Assembly (NCBI RefSeq): GCF_902141855.1
Contig: NZ_CABFVH010000008.1
Span: 62,001 to 126,000, forward strand
Direction of reading: 5' to 3'
Length of the DNA: 64,000 nt
Origin: Methylobacterium dankookense
GTDB taxonomy: Bacteria; Pseudomonadota; Alphaproteobacteria; Rhizobiales; Beijerinckiaceae
Part shown: positions 18,595 to 27,792 of the stretch, piece by piece
Layout of the letters: every line of letters starts with the position of its first letter
How positions within the stretch are numbered: position 1 is the first letter of the stretch
The notes under the pieces: model-generated
The model's database searches: none
Seen by the model: only the letters and a program-made list of their open reading frames with translations
Told to the model about the DNA's origin: nothing
Made by a program: the position numbers and the translations under genes

Positions 18595-19612
18595 CGCCGT
18601 CCTCGGCGCTCTCGCCGCCGGCGCGCGGCTGCGGGCGCGAGACGATCTCCATCAGGAGGCCGCCGACGCCGAGCGCGACGATGTCGGCGCGGGTCACCGT
18701 CAGCCCCGCGAGCAGGCGGTGCAGCACCCAGTCGAAGCCGTTCTCCTTCGGCGAGCGGGCGCAGCCCGGCGCGCCGATCACCGGCATGCCGCCGAGACGG
18801 CCGACGAGCAGGAGGTTGCCGGGATCGACCGGCATGCCGAGATGGTCGACGCCGCCCCCCGCCCGCTCCAGGCCGGCGGGGATCACGTCCCGTCGGTCGG
18901 CGATGGCCGAGGCGCCGAAGACGATCGCGAGATCGGCCCCTGCGTCCGTCAGCCCGGCCAGCGCCTCGGCGACCGCGGCGGCCTCGTGCGGAACCCGGTG
19001 CTCGGCGAGGATCGTCGCGCCCGTGGGGGCGAGGCGCCCGGAGAGCACGGCAAGGGTGCGGTCGATCGTGGCCGGCTTCAGGCCCGGCAGCAGCGTCGAG
19101 ACGACGCCGACGCGCCTGCGGCGATAGGGGGCGACGCGCAGCGCCGGCCCGGCCGCAGCCGCGACGGCCCGCGCCAGGGTCTCGCCGGCGACCGCGTAGG
19201 GGATGATCTTGACGGTGCCCACCATCTCGCCGGCCACCACCGGCTTGAAGGGCGCCAGGGTCGCGAGCGTCACGGCCTCGTCCACGGCGTTCACCGCATC
19301 GACGATTTCCCGCTCCACCAAGAGCACCCCGGCCGTCTCCGCATACAGGTTGCAGCGGCCGGTGAACGGCGCCTCGGCGACGAGGCCGGCGCCCGCGACA
19401 TGCTGGGCGAGGCGGCTGGCCGCCTCGTCCTCGCCGACGTCGCCGGGCTCGAGCCGCACCGCCACCACCTCGCCGATGCCGGCCCGGGCGAGGTCGGCCG
19501 TCATCTCGGGCGGGATGGTGCGGCCCTTGCGCAGGGTGGCGTCGGCGGTGCGCAGGGTATGGGCGGTGATGAGCCCGCCGGCCTCGGCCACGGGCACGGG
19601 GCCGAATCTCAC
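18587..19612 (-). CDS. Molybdopterin-binding domain protein (MoCF_biosynth-like)
   Basis: A 341-residue protein whose central and C-terminal parts match the MogA/MoeA fold: APYRRRRVGVVSTLLPGLKPATIDRTLAVLSGRL, and DLAIVFGASAIADRRDVIPAGLERAGGGVDHLGMPVDPGNLLLVGRLGGMPVIGAPGCARSP (the nucleotide/molybdopterin-binding loop). A GTG start at 19610-19612 overlaps the XdhC stop codon as GTGA, so the products are coupled. Probable job: handling or adenylating molybdopterin for a molybdenum hydroxylase. The longer upstream frame overlaps the XdhC gene out of frame and was discarded. Confidence 0.85.
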   Translation of the reverse strand: MRFGPVPVAEAGGLITAHTLRTADATLRKGRTIPPEMTADLARAGIGEVVAVRLEPGDVGEDEAASRLAQHVAGAGLVAEAPFTGRCNLYAETAGVLLVEREIVDAVNAVDEAVTLATLAPFKPVVAGEMVGTVKIIPYAVAGETLARAVAAAAGPALRVAPYRRRRVGVVSTLLPGLKPATIDRTLAVLSGRLAPTGATILAEHRVPHEAAAVAEALAGLTDAGADLAIVFGASAIADRRDVIPAGLERAGGGVDHLGMPVDPGNLLLVGRLGGMPVIGAPGCARSPKENGFDWVLHRLLAGLTVTRADIVALGVGGLLMEIVSRPQPRAGGESAEDGDA

Positions 19613-20303
19613 GCCTGGTCCCCCGGGCGGCGCAGGGCCTGCACGATCTCGCCGAGCACCGAGAGTGCGATCTCGGCCGGGGTCGCCGCGCCGATGTCGA
19701 GCCCGATCGGTGCGCGGATGCGGGCGGTCTCGGCCTCCGAGAAACCGGCCTCCGCGAGCCGCGCGAGCCGGGCGGCATGCGTCTTCCGGGAGCCCAGCGC
19801 CCCCACATAGAAGCAGCCGGCGCGAAGCGCCGCCTGAAGCGCCGGATCGTCGATCTTCGGATCGTGGGTGAGGGCGGCGAGCGCGCAATAGGGGTCGAGG
19901 GGCGGCACCCGGCCACCGAGTGCCCTGTCCGGCCACTCGGCCGCGAGCTCGGTGCCGGGGAAGCGCTCCGGGCTCGCGAAGGCGGTGCGCGGGTCGATCA
20001 CGGTCAGCGCGAGGTCGAGGGCGGCGGCCATCGGCACGAGGGCCTGCGAGATGTGGACGGCGCCGATCACCACGAGGCGCACGGGCGGCACCTGCACGGT
20101 GAGGAAGTGCGTGCGCCCCTCCGCCTCGACGAGCCCGCTCCTGCCCGAGGCCAGGGCCTTGCGCAGAAGCGGCGCGAGCGGATCGCCGGCCAGCGCCTCC
20201 GCCGTCACGAGGCGCTGCGTCCCCTCCGCGATATCGGTGACGAGAATGGCCGGGCGGCGCGCGGCCCGCTCGGCGTTCAGGGCCCGGAGGATCTCGCCGC
20301 GCA

Positions 20304-20304
<1 letters not shown>
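19609..20304 (-). CDS. XdhC family protein, Rossmann (C-terminal) domain
   Basis: A 231-residue protein that carries the second half of XdhC/CoxI: a short N-terminal domain, then the Rossmann-like part with VRLVVIGAVHISQALVPMAAALDLALTVIDPR and ALAALTHDPKIDDPALQAAL. It ends in FYVGALGSRKTHAARLARL and IGLDIGAATPAEIALSVLGEIV. XdhC inserts the sulfurated molybdenum cofactor into xanthine-dehydrogenase-type enzymes. Its ATG overlaps the stop codon of the preceding small XdhC gene (TGATG), so the two halves are probably made together. Confidence 0.9.
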
Positions 20305-20627
<323 letters not shown>

Positions 20628-20752
20628 GGATCTGGGCCTTGTGATCCCGGAGCGCCTCGGCAGGCTCCGGATCGTCCGGAGGTATGGCGTGCCGTGTCGG
20701 ACGCAAGATACGGGCGCGCCGTAGGGCCCAGTACGCATCGGCATGTCGGGCT

Positions 20753-20863
20753 GTCATACGACATCCGGGCGATCCCTTCGGGATGGCGGATGTCGCCTTC
20801 GCTCAGGCGCCGCGCGGGCTTGCTGAGACCGCCTCCGGTCTGATCAACCGGACGCGGTATCAG
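20753..20863. repeat. Dispersed intergenic repeat, family A copy 1
   Basis: These 111 bp closely match 36304-36416. A short hairpin (ATCCC-TTC-GGGAT near 20773-20785) is followed by a longer imperfect one (ACCGCCTCCGG versus CCGGACGCGGT, about 20828-20857). The right end supplies the TGA stop codon of the minus-strand diguanylate cyclase gene (20860-20862). Confidence 0.8.
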
Positions 20864-22356
20864 GCGGCGCCCACCAGCGACAGGATGCCCCGTGCGCCGG
20901 CGGGCTCGGTCTGCGCCGGGGCGCTGCAAGTCCGGTTCCGCCCGGTCGCCTTGGCCTCGTAGAGCGCGGCGTCGGCGCGCCGGTAGAGGTCCGCGGCGGC
21001 GCCGACTCCGGGCCGGCCGGTCGCGAGGCCGATGCTGACGGTGACGGCCGGAATTCCCGGTGCTCCCGCCGGGAGGCGCGAGGCCGTGCGGCGGATGGTC
21101 TCCGCGACGCGGGCGGCGCCCTCCGCATCCGTGGCGGGCAGGAGCACCGCGAATTCCTCGCCGCCGACGCGGGCGACGAGGTCGGCCGGCCGGTGGATGC
21201 TCGCCGCCAGGGCCCGGGCGAGGCTCCTGAGCACCGCGTCGCCGGCCGCGTGGCCGTGCCGGTCGTTGATGCGCTTGAAATGGTCGGCATCGACGATGAG
21301 GAGCGAGAGCGGGCCGCCATCGGCGCGGGCCGCCCGGTCCCAGGCTTCGTCGAAAGCCTCCTCGAAGCGGCGACGGTTGGCGAGCCCGGTGAGTGGGTCG
21401 GTGCGCGAGAGCCGCGTGAGCTCCGCCTGCATCGCGGCGCTGCGGCCGAGCTCTCGCCCGAAGAGCAGGCACAGGCCGATGGCCAGCCCGCACAGGGCGA
21501 GCACGACCGCCCCGATCACCAAGGCCTTCGCCCGCCAGCCCGCCTCGATCTCCCGGGTCGCCAGCGCCACGTCGAGGACGAGCGGCAGGCCGCCGACCCG
21601 GGTGAAGGTATGCTGGCGCTCGACGCCGTCCCATCCGGAGCGTGCCACGAAGCCGCCGCTCTCGGCGCCCCCGAAACGCGCGAAGGTGGCCGCACCCGCG
21701 CTCCCCGGGCCGGCTTCCGGGTGGCGCAGGATCCGAACACCGTCGCGGCGGTAGAGCTTGATCGCGCCGAGCCCGCCGAGTTCGATCCGGTCGAACAGGC
21801 GGGTGAAATACGAGAGCCTCAGGATCCCGAGGGCGATGCCGCCGAAGGAGCCGTCCGGCTTCTGGATCCGCCTGCTCAGCACGATGACGGGCGTGCCGGT
21901 GACCCGCGAGACGATCGGCTCGCTGATATGGAGGCCGAGATCGGGATCGGCCTTGTGGGCGCGGAAATAGGCCCGGTCGGCATTGTTGACCCGCCGCGCC
22001 GGCACCGCGTCGGCGTCGAACACGCTGTCGCCGTTCTCGTCGAGCACGGCCATCCCGGCGAGGTGGTCGGCCGTCGCGGCCGGCCCGAACAGCAGGCGCT
22101 GGCGCAGGTCCGGGGCGATGTCCTCGATTCCGGGCGCGTCGAGATTGGCGATGACGGCGAGCAGCGAGCGATCGACGACCGCGATGGTGCGCACGATGTC
22201 GCTGTCGATCACCTGGAGCAGGTTCCGCGAGGTCTGCTCCGCCTTGGCCCAGGTCTCGCGCCGCAGTTCCAGCAGCATCAGCCCGGATACGGCGAGCATG
22301 CCCAGGGGGGCGAGGACGCCGAGAAGGATCCAGCTCCGTGTGCGGAGTTGGCGCAT
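20860..22356 (-). CDS. Membrane-bound diguanylate cyclase with Cache sensor (copy 1)
   Basis: A 498-residue inner-membrane protein. TM1 at about 9-29, a periplasmic double-Cache-like sensor (about 40-275, with NADRAYFRAHKADPDLGLHIS and RVTGTPVIVLSRR), TM2 at about 285-307, then a GGDEF domain (from DPLTGLANRRRFEEAF). The active site is intact (GGEEF) and is preceded at the right distance by the inhibitory RxxD site (RPAD). So it should make c-di-GMP from GTP with product feedback. It is a paralogue of the next gene upstream. Its stop codon lies in repeat A1. Confidence 0.93.
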   Translation of the reverse strand: MRQLRTRSWILLGVLAPLGMLAVSGLMLLELRRETWAKAEQTSRNLLQVIDSDIVRTIAVVDRSLLAVIANLDAPGIEDIAPDLRQRLLFGPAATADHLAGMAVLDENGDSVFDADAVPARRVNNADRAYFRAHKADPDLGLHISEPIVSRVTGTPVIVLSRRIQKPDGSFGGIALGILRLSYFTRLFDRIELGGLGAIKLYRRDGVRILRHPEAGPGSAGAATFARFGGAESGGFVARSGWDGVERQHTFTRVGGLPLVLDVALATREIEAGWRAKALVIGAVVLALCGLAIGLCLLFGRELGRSAAMQAELTRLSRTDPLTGLANRRRFEEAFDEAWDRAARADGGPLSLLIVDADHFKRINDRHGHAAGDAVLRSLARALAASIHRPADLVARVGGEEFAVLLPATDAEGAARVAETIRRTASRLPAGAPGIPAVTVSIGLATGRPGVGAAADLYRRADAALYEAKATGRNRTCSAPAQTEPAGARGILSLVGAA

Positions 22357-22514
22357 GGAACCACTCCGCCACGTCGCAGGCGAATGCGCCTGCTACCCGC
22401 CCGATCTCGCCCGTTTTCCCCTCACCAAAGCCTTACGCGCGGCCCGCCGGTGCCGCCTCGGGCCGCCGGGCTCGGATCATGGCTAACGCTCCGTCGCCGC
22501 GATCCGGGCTTCGC

Positions 22515-24092
22515 TCACAGGCGGCGGGGGCTCGCCGATGCGGGCTCCGCCAGCCGGAGGCGGGGGCGGTTCGGGCCGTGCCCGATCGCGCCGCGATCGC
22601 CATCCGGCCCGGCGGACAGTGCCCGGCAGGTCCGGTTCCGCCCAGTCGCCTTGGCCTCGTAGAGCGCGGCATCGGCGCGGCCGTAGAGGTCCGAGGCGCC
22701 GCCCTCGCTCTGGGCCGTGGCGAGGCCGATGCTCACGGTGACCGCGCCCGCGCCGATCCCGGCGGCGCCGACGGCGAGGGCGGCCACCTCGGCATGGATC
22801 CGATCCGCGATGCGGGCGGCGCCCTCCGCACCGGTGCCGGGGAGGAGCAGCGCGAATTCCTCGCCGCCCACGCGGGCGACGAGGTCGTCCGGCCGGTGGA
22901 CACTTGCCGCCAGGGCGCCGGCTAGGGCTTTCAGCACCGCGTCGCCCACCGCGTGGCCGTAGCGGTCGTTGTAGCGCTTGAAATGGTCGGCATCGACGAT
23001 GAGGAGCGAGAGCGGGTCGCTCCCGCTCCCGAAGCGCTCGAAGGCCTGGGACAGCGCGTCCTCGAAGCGGCGGCGGTTGGCGAGCCCGGTCAGGGCATCG
23101 GTGCGGGAGAGCCGGGCCAGTTCCGCCTCCACCGCGGCGCGGCGGCGAAGTTCCCGGCCGAACAGCAGCGACAGCCCGATGGTGAGCCCGCACAGGACCA
23201 GCACCACCGCGCCGATCACCAGGGCCCGCACGCGCCACTCGGCCTCGATCTCCCGCGTCGCCAGGGCGACGTTGAGGATGAGCGGCAGGTCGCCGACCTG
23301 GGTGAAGGTGTAGAGGCGCTCGACGCCGTCCCGCACGGCGGTCCCGACCACCCGGCCGCTCCGCGCGCCGGCGAAGAGCTCGAAATTCGTCGAGCCCGCG
23401 ATGTTCGCGCCGATATTGGCGGCGACGGCCGGGTAGCGGGTGATGCGCGTGCCGTCGCGGCGGTAGAGGTTGATCGCGCCGAGCCGGCCCAGTTCGAGCC
23501 GCGCGAACAGGCGATCGAAATAGGAGAGCGAGAGGCTGGCGAGCACCAGGCCGCCGAAGGAGCCGTCCGGCTTGTCGATCCGGCGGCTCAGCACGACGAT
23601 GCTGTTGCCGCCCAGGCGCGAGACTAGGGGCTGGCTGATGTGGAGCCCGAGATTGGGATCGGCCTTGTGGGCCTGGAAATAGGCGCGGTCCGCGTTGTTC
23701 AGCCGCCGCGCGGGCCAGCCGGCCGCGTCGATCACGCTGTCGCCGTTCTCGTCGAGCACGAGCATCACGCCGAGATCCTTGGCGCTCGCCGCGCGGTCGA
23801 ACAGGATCAGCTGGCGCAGCTCCGGGCTCGCCTCCGCCGCGCCGGGCGCCTTCAGGTTGTCGATGACGGCCTGGAGCGACAGGTCGATGATCTCGACGTT
23901 GCGCGCGATGTCGCGCTCGACCACCTGCAGCAGGTTCCGCGAGGTCTGCTCGGCCCGCTCCCAGGCGTCCCAGCGCATCTCGACGAGCATCACGGCCGAG
24001 ACGGCGACCATGCCGATGGGTGCGAGGATTCCGAGAAGGATCCAGGTGCGGGCCGATCGCAGCCAGGACGCCAAGCGGCGCGGCGAACCCAT
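22515..24092 (-). CDS. Membrane-bound diguanylate cyclase with Cache sensor (copy 2)
   Basis: A 525-residue paralogue of the neighbouring cyclase, with the same architecture: TM1 (about 18-38), Cache-like periplasmic sensor (NADRAYFQAHKADPNLGLHISQP), TM2, then GGDEF. The active motif GGEEF and the RPDD inhibitory site are intact. Both proteins share the C-terminal YEAKATGRNRTC. I chose the ATG at 24092: the upstream extension to 24191 would translate repeat B4, which is non-coding elsewhere. The sensor domains differ more than the GGDEF domains, so the two may respond to different signals. Confidence 0.92.
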   Translation of the reverse strand: MGSPRRLASWLRSARTWILLGILAPIGMVAVSAVMLVEMRWDAWERAEQTSRNLLQVVERDIARNVEIIDLSLQAVIDNLKAPGAAEASPELRQLILFDRAASAKDLGVMLVLDENGDSVIDAAGWPARRLNNADRAYFQAHKADPNLGLHISQPLVSRLGGNSIVVLSRRIDKPDGSFGGLVLASLSLSYFDRLFARLELGRLGAINLYRRDGTRITRYPAVAANIGANIAGSTNFELFAGARSGRVVGTAVRDGVERLYTFTQVGDLPLILNVALATREIEAEWRVRALVIGAVVLVLCGLTIGLSLLFGRELRRRAAVEAELARLSRTDALTGLANRRRFEDALSQAFERFGSGSDPLSLLIVDADHFKRYNDRYGHAVGDAVLKALAGALAASVHRPDDLVARVGGEEFALLLPGTGAEGAARIADRIHAEVAALAVGAAGIGAGAVTVSIGLATAQSEGGASDLYGRADAALYEAKATGRNRTCRALSAGPDGDRGAIGHGPNRPRLRLAEPASASPRRL

Positions 24093-24111
24093 CTCGATCG
24101 GCCCCCTAGAG

Positions 24112-24212
24112 GATTCTCCGCCGGACCGGCGGCTGGTTCGGCGCAAGAACATGCGCCTCGTCAACGCGATGGAGCTTCCTTCGCGATCCATGGATCGAGG
24201 AGGAAGCTCTAG
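24112..24212 (+). repeat. Dispersed intergenic repeat, family B copy 4 (degenerate)
   Basis: It shares CTCCGCCG, GGTTCGGCGCAAGA and a terminal AGCTCTAG with copies at 33441, 50001 and 52461. It starts 19 nt upstream of the second cyclase start and is the most diverged of the four copies. Confidence 0.6.
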
Positions 24213-24363
24213 ACTGGCCCTCTATTTCCGGGCCTTTATCCGATCAAAAGCTGAATGTCCGATTTAAGAGGCCGGTCCAGGGCGCTCCCGGCCCAAGTCG
24301 AGGCCGGTCCTGCGAACGAGAACCTTTCGGAACAAGGCCTCGGAGCCGTTTGCCGAGTCCGGA

Positions 24364-25209
24364 TCAGGCGGGCGCGCCGATCGCGTCGCAGCGGAAGGCG
24401 CCGTAGCCGCCGCGGGCGAGGCGCGAGGCCAGGGCCGGCAGGAACAGGGCCGCCTCCTCGGCGAGGCGCCAGGGCGGGTTCACCACGATCAGCCCGGTGC
24501 CGGCGAGGCGCGTGCCGTCGGGCCGGTCGACCATCAGGTCGAGGCGCAGGCCGGGGCGCTGCAGGTCTTGGTCGAGGGCCTGCGCCATGCGGTCGACGGC
24601 CCCGGCATCCTTGATCGGATACCAGGCCAGAAAGATCCCGGTCGGCCATTTCCGCACGGCCTTGGCGAGGTGGAGGCCCAGGCGCGCGACCTCGCCGGGC
24701 ACCTCGTAGGGCGGGTCGATCAGCACGAGCCCGCGCCGCTCGGGCGGCGGGATCATGGCGTTGATCGCCGTCCAGCCGTCGAGATGGACCACCTTGGTGC
24801 GCGAATCCCGGTTGTAGCGCTCGCGCAGGGTCTCGATGTCGACCGGGTGCAACTCCACGAAGACGCCGCGGTCGCCCGGGCGCAGGGCCTCGCGGATCAC
24901 GGCCGGCGAGCCCGGATAGGTGGTGTCGCCATGGCGCGTCCGCACGGCCGCCACCGCCGCGCGGTAGGGTTCGAGGAGCGCCTCGACCGGTTCGGGGAAG
25001 GGTTCGTCGAGGAGGCCCCAGCCCTCGCGCCACTCGCCGGTGCGCTCCGCCTCATCGGCGGTCAGGTCGTAGAGGCCGAGCCCCGCAAAGGCGTCGATGG
25101 CCCGGAAGGGGGTGGGCTTGAGGCAGAGATGCGCCAGCACCCGCGCCAGCACGAGGTGCTTGAGGACGTCGCAGAAATTGCCCGCGTGGAAGGCGTGCCG
25201 GTAATTCAT
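24364..25209 (-). CDS. rlmJ: 23S rRNA (adenine(2030)-N6)-methyltransferase RlmJ
   Basis: A 281-residue protein with the RlmJ opening MNYRHAFHAGNFCDVLKHLVLARVL. The insertion domain has AVIREALRPGDRGVFVELHPVD. The motif-IV-like DPPYE follows VLIDPP, and LIVVNPPWRLAEE is near the end. It uses S-adenosylmethionine to methylate A2030 of 23S rRNA. Length matches the E. coli enzyme (280). It stands alone; 154 bp upstream precede the RNase T2 gene. Confidence 0.93.
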   Translation of the reverse strand: MNYRHAFHAGNFCDVLKHLVLARVLAHLCLKPTPFRAIDAFAGLGLYDLTADEAERTGEWREGWGLLDEPFPEPVEALLEPYRAAVAAVRTRHGDTTYPGSPAVIREALRPGDRGVFVELHPVDIETLRERYNRDSRTKVVHLDGWTAINAMIPPPERRGLVLIDPPYEVPGEVARLGLHLAKAVRKWPTGIFLAWYPIKDAGAVDRMAQALDQDLQRPGLRLDLMVDRPDGTRLAGTGLIVVNPPWRLAEEAALFLPALASRLARGGYGAFRCDAIGAPA

Positions 25210-25347
25210 GCGGGCGGCTTCGTGTCTCTCGCAGGTCCCCGCGGCGCCGTCGCGGCCGGGGGAGGGCTCCCGCCGATCGGGAGTTCGCGAGGTGCCCTTA
25301 CACGAAGTCGCGCTGCACCGCAGGCACGGGGCCGCCCAGGCGCGGGA

Positions 25348-26028
25348 TCAGCGCCCGGCGCCGACCGCGATGTCCCGGCTGCGGCAGTTCTGCCGTGCGA
25401 GGTCGGGGCAGGGGGTGAAGCCGCGCAGGTCCTTCGAGAAGCAGATCCGCACCTCCTGCAGCGCGCCGCGCGCGCAGGCGACCTGCATCGTGTCGGGGCG
25501 CAGGCCCCGGTTCGCCGCCACGAACAGGCGCGCGATCTCGATCGGGGCCATGCGCCGGTCGCTGCCGCCGCCCTTCAGTTCGTCCGGGATCGTCACCGCC
25601 TCGCGGGCGTCGCGGGCGGCGCGGAAATAGGCGGCGGGGTCGAGGCCCGAGCAGGTGCCGTGCTTGCGCCACTCGTAGCGGGCGAGGCCCTCGCTCGGAT
25701 AGACCGCGCCCGCCACCTCCATCGCCTGCCGGGTGGGCGCGCGCTCCACCGCCGAGCAGTTCTGCGGATAGCCGCGCTCGTATTGCGGCCAGAGCCCGTG
25801 CACGACGAAGCCGAGGCCGCGGCCCGGGGCGCATTGGCGCGCGTCGGGGCGGTCGGCGGTCTCGCAATAGGTCGGCGACCAGGACAGGGCGAGGACGTAG
25901 AAGTCGAAGGCGCCCGGCCGGTCGCCGCGGTTGAAGCCGCCGAAATCCTGCGCCCCCGCCGCCGCGGGCAGCAGCCCGAGCAGGCAGGCGGCCGCACGCC
26001 CGAATCGTCTCAAAAGCCCGTCCCGCAT
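25348..26028 (-). CDS. Secreted RNase T2 family ribonuclease
   Basis: A 226-residue protein with a signal peptide (cleavage after AAAGA, about residue 25). Both catalytic segments are present: CAS I FVVHGLWPQ and CAS II EWRKHGTCSG, giving the two active histidines and the Glu. Cysteines (C55, C66, C90 and others) would form the family disulfides. It cleaves single-stranded RNA in the periplasm or outside the cell through a 2',3'-cyclic phosphate. It is monocistronic, between rlmJ and a secreted unknown. Confidence 0.92.
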   Translation of the reverse strand: MRDGLLRRFGRAAACLLGLLPAAAGAQDFGGFNRGDRPGAFDFYVLALSWSPTYCETADRPDARQCAPGRGLGFVVHGLWPQYERGYPQNCSAVERAPTRQAMEVAGAVYPSEGLARYEWRKHGTCSGLDPAAYFRAARDAREAVTIPDELKGGGSDRRMAPIEIARLFVAANRGLRPDTMQVACARGALQEVRICFSKDLRGFTPCPDLARQNCRSRDIAVGAGR

Positions 26029-26072
26029 GACCGTCCCCCCGAAAGGTCGAAGCGTATGGGTGTGCCGCTAGC

Positions 26073-26555
26073 CTACGGCCGCGCCATGCGGCAGGCGGTG
26101 GCGTAGGCGTAGCTCAGGTCGCGGTCGAGGCCGTGGATGCAGAACTCGACGCCCCAGGTCGAGCCGATGATGCCGAGGTTCTCGCGGACCGAGTAATCGA
26201 CCTTGCGGCGCACGCCGTCGGAGGTGGTGGCGGTCGCCGAGCAGAAGCGGCGCGGGATATAGTCGAGGCCGTAGGGCCGCCACGCGGTCCGCTCGATCCG
26301 GTCGAAGGCCACGATCGTGAGCGAGGAGTTCCAGAACTTCGCTTCCTTCTCGGCGAACTGGTCCGAGACCTTCTCCAGCACGCCCGGGTCCTGGCAGCCG
26401 GGGATGTTCGCGTCGTAGGGGAAGGTGTGCTCCTCGGCGGGCTCGATCTCCTCGCGGGCCGAGCGGGCGAGCGCCGGCTGCAGGGCGGCCAGCAGCATCA
26501 GGCCGGCACCGAGGGCGGCGGGGAGCCGGCGCGTCTTCGCGGAGGTGGACGACAT
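26073..26555 (-). CDS. Secreted protein of unknown function
   Basis: A 160-residue protein starting MSSTSAKTRRLPAALGAGLMLLAALQPALA, a clear signal peptide. The mature part has four conserved-looking cysteines (PGCQD, RRFCSA, EFCIHG, ATACRM), likely two disulfides. It also has many aromatic residues and a WNSSLTIVAFDRI strand. I chose the start that begins the signal peptide; an in-frame ATG at 26585 adds ten polar residues and has no better ribosome site. Known only as a conserved periplasmic protein of Rhizobiales-type genomes, with no function assigned. Confidence 0.7.
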   Translation of the reverse strand: MSSTSAKTRRLPAALGAGLMLLAALQPALARSAREEIEPAEEHTFPYDANIPGCQDPGVLEKVSDQFAEKEAKFWNSSLTIVAFDRIERTAWRPYGLDYIPRRFCSATATTSDGVRRKVDYSVRENLGIIGSTWGVEFCIHGLDRDLSYAYATACRMARP

Positions 26556-26708
26556 GGGCGGACTCGTACGCTCGGGTTCCTGCATCCGGAGGACGATGAA
26601 CCGGGCCGTCCCCGAGTCAAGCCGCAGGCGCCGGCTGCGGTCGATTCCCGCCGCGGTGCGGCAGGGCGGTCACATCGAATCCGTCCTGTCCGGCGGCGCG
26701 CCTCGGCA

Positions 26709-27704
26709 TCAGTAGAGCGGGCCCGGCGAGGCGGCCGGCGGGCTGATCGAGAGGGGCATGTCGTCGAATTCGGCGGCCCGCGGCGGCGCGGCGCGGACGG
26801 GCGCGGGCCGCGGCGGCACCGAGGCGTAGGCCGCCGGAGCCTGATGCAGGGCGGGCTCCTGCGGGCGGGCCGGGGCGCGGGCCACCTGCGTCGGCGCGCG
26901 GTTCTGCGACATCGGGGTCACACCGTAGGGATCGTCCTCCTCGACGTCGATCGGCGCCTGCGGCGGGGCGGGCTGGCGCGGTGGCGGCAGCGGCCGCGAG
27001 GGCGTGCGGCCCTCGGCGCCGAGGCGCGGCGTGAACTTGATGAGCGGCTGGCAGATGCGGCGCAGGCCCCGCGGATCGTGCCGGGCGAGATCCACGTGGA
27101 TGTGGTCGTAGTGGAAGACGTTCGAGCCGGGCGCCAGCACGGTGCTGAAGCGCTGGCAGGCGCCCAGGAAGACCTCGCGCAGGAAGCCCTGCTCGGCCTC
27201 GGTGCCGCGCCAGCCGCCCTTCACGGTGATGACGTAGCCGTCGGCCAGCTTGAAGGACATGATGTCCACGGCATTGCCGAAGGAATGCTCGGAGAGCTTG
27301 GCGCCGGGCTGGTTGTTGCGCCCGCGGCAGGCATAGGAGCCGGCGTTGATCTCGGCCACGGGCTGGCCGAAATACATCTCGGCCGCCGGCTGGATCGTGT
27401 CGGCGAGCCACGCCTCGGCCTCGGAGAGCGCCGGGCAGCCCAGGGTCATGCGCTGCTTGAGCGCGACGGTGCCGCCCGCGAGCCGCGTCACCCGGAAGGG
27501 CTGCTGCATGCCGCAGGGGCCGGGCCCGTCGATCTCCTTGACCGGGGTGATGAACTCGGTCGGGGTCACGAGCTTCTTGGACAGGCAGATCTGCTCCGCC
27601 TGGTCCCGCCATGGGTCGCGCCGCTCGAACTTGTTGAGCGCACAGCCCGTGAGCCCCGCGCCGGCCAGCGCCAGGGCGGAGAACGCAATTACGCTACGCC
27701 ACAT
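26709..27704 (-). CDS. Extensin-family (M15-like) lipoprotein
   Basis: A 331-residue lipoprotein with lipobox LTGC (Cys21) after a hydrophobic signal. The extensin-like C-terminal domain (about 40-220) has the zinc-peptidase-like pattern SEHSFGNAVDI and FHYDHIHVDLARHD. These histidines and the aspartate correspond to LAS metallopeptidase ligands, so a cell-wall (D,D- or L,D-) carboxypeptidase activity is plausible. The last 100 residues are Pro/Ala/Arg-rich and disordered, suggesting a span through the periplasm. The gene diverges from the amidase gene (88 bp). Confidence 0.85.
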   Translation of the reverse strand: MWRSVIAFSALALAGAGLTGCALNKFERRDPWRDQAEQICLSKKLVTPTEFITPVKEIDGPGPCGMQQPFRVTRLAGGTVALKQRMTLGCPALSEAEAWLADTIQPAAEMYFGQPVAEINAGSYACRGRNNQPGAKLSEHSFGNAVDIMSFKLADGYVITVKGGWRGTEAEQGFLREVFLGACQRFSTVLAPGSNVFHYDHIHVDLARHDPRGLRRICQPLIKFTPRLGAEGRTPSRPLPPPRQPAPPQAPIDVEEDDPYGVTPMSQNRAPTQVARAPARPQEPALHQAPAAYASVPPRPAPVRAAPPRAAEFDDMPLSISPPAASPGPLY

Positions 27705-27792
27705 GGCGCGGAGAATGCGCAGCTGTCCGTAAAGCCTTCGTCAACGTTGCTCCGGCGTTGACAGGATCGGCCCGGGCCGGACAGACCGGGCC

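Noticed and set aside
24093..24191. N-terminal extension of the second cyclase to an ATG at 24191
   Set aside because: It would translate repeat B4; the paralogue starts directly before TM1, as the ATG at 24092 does.
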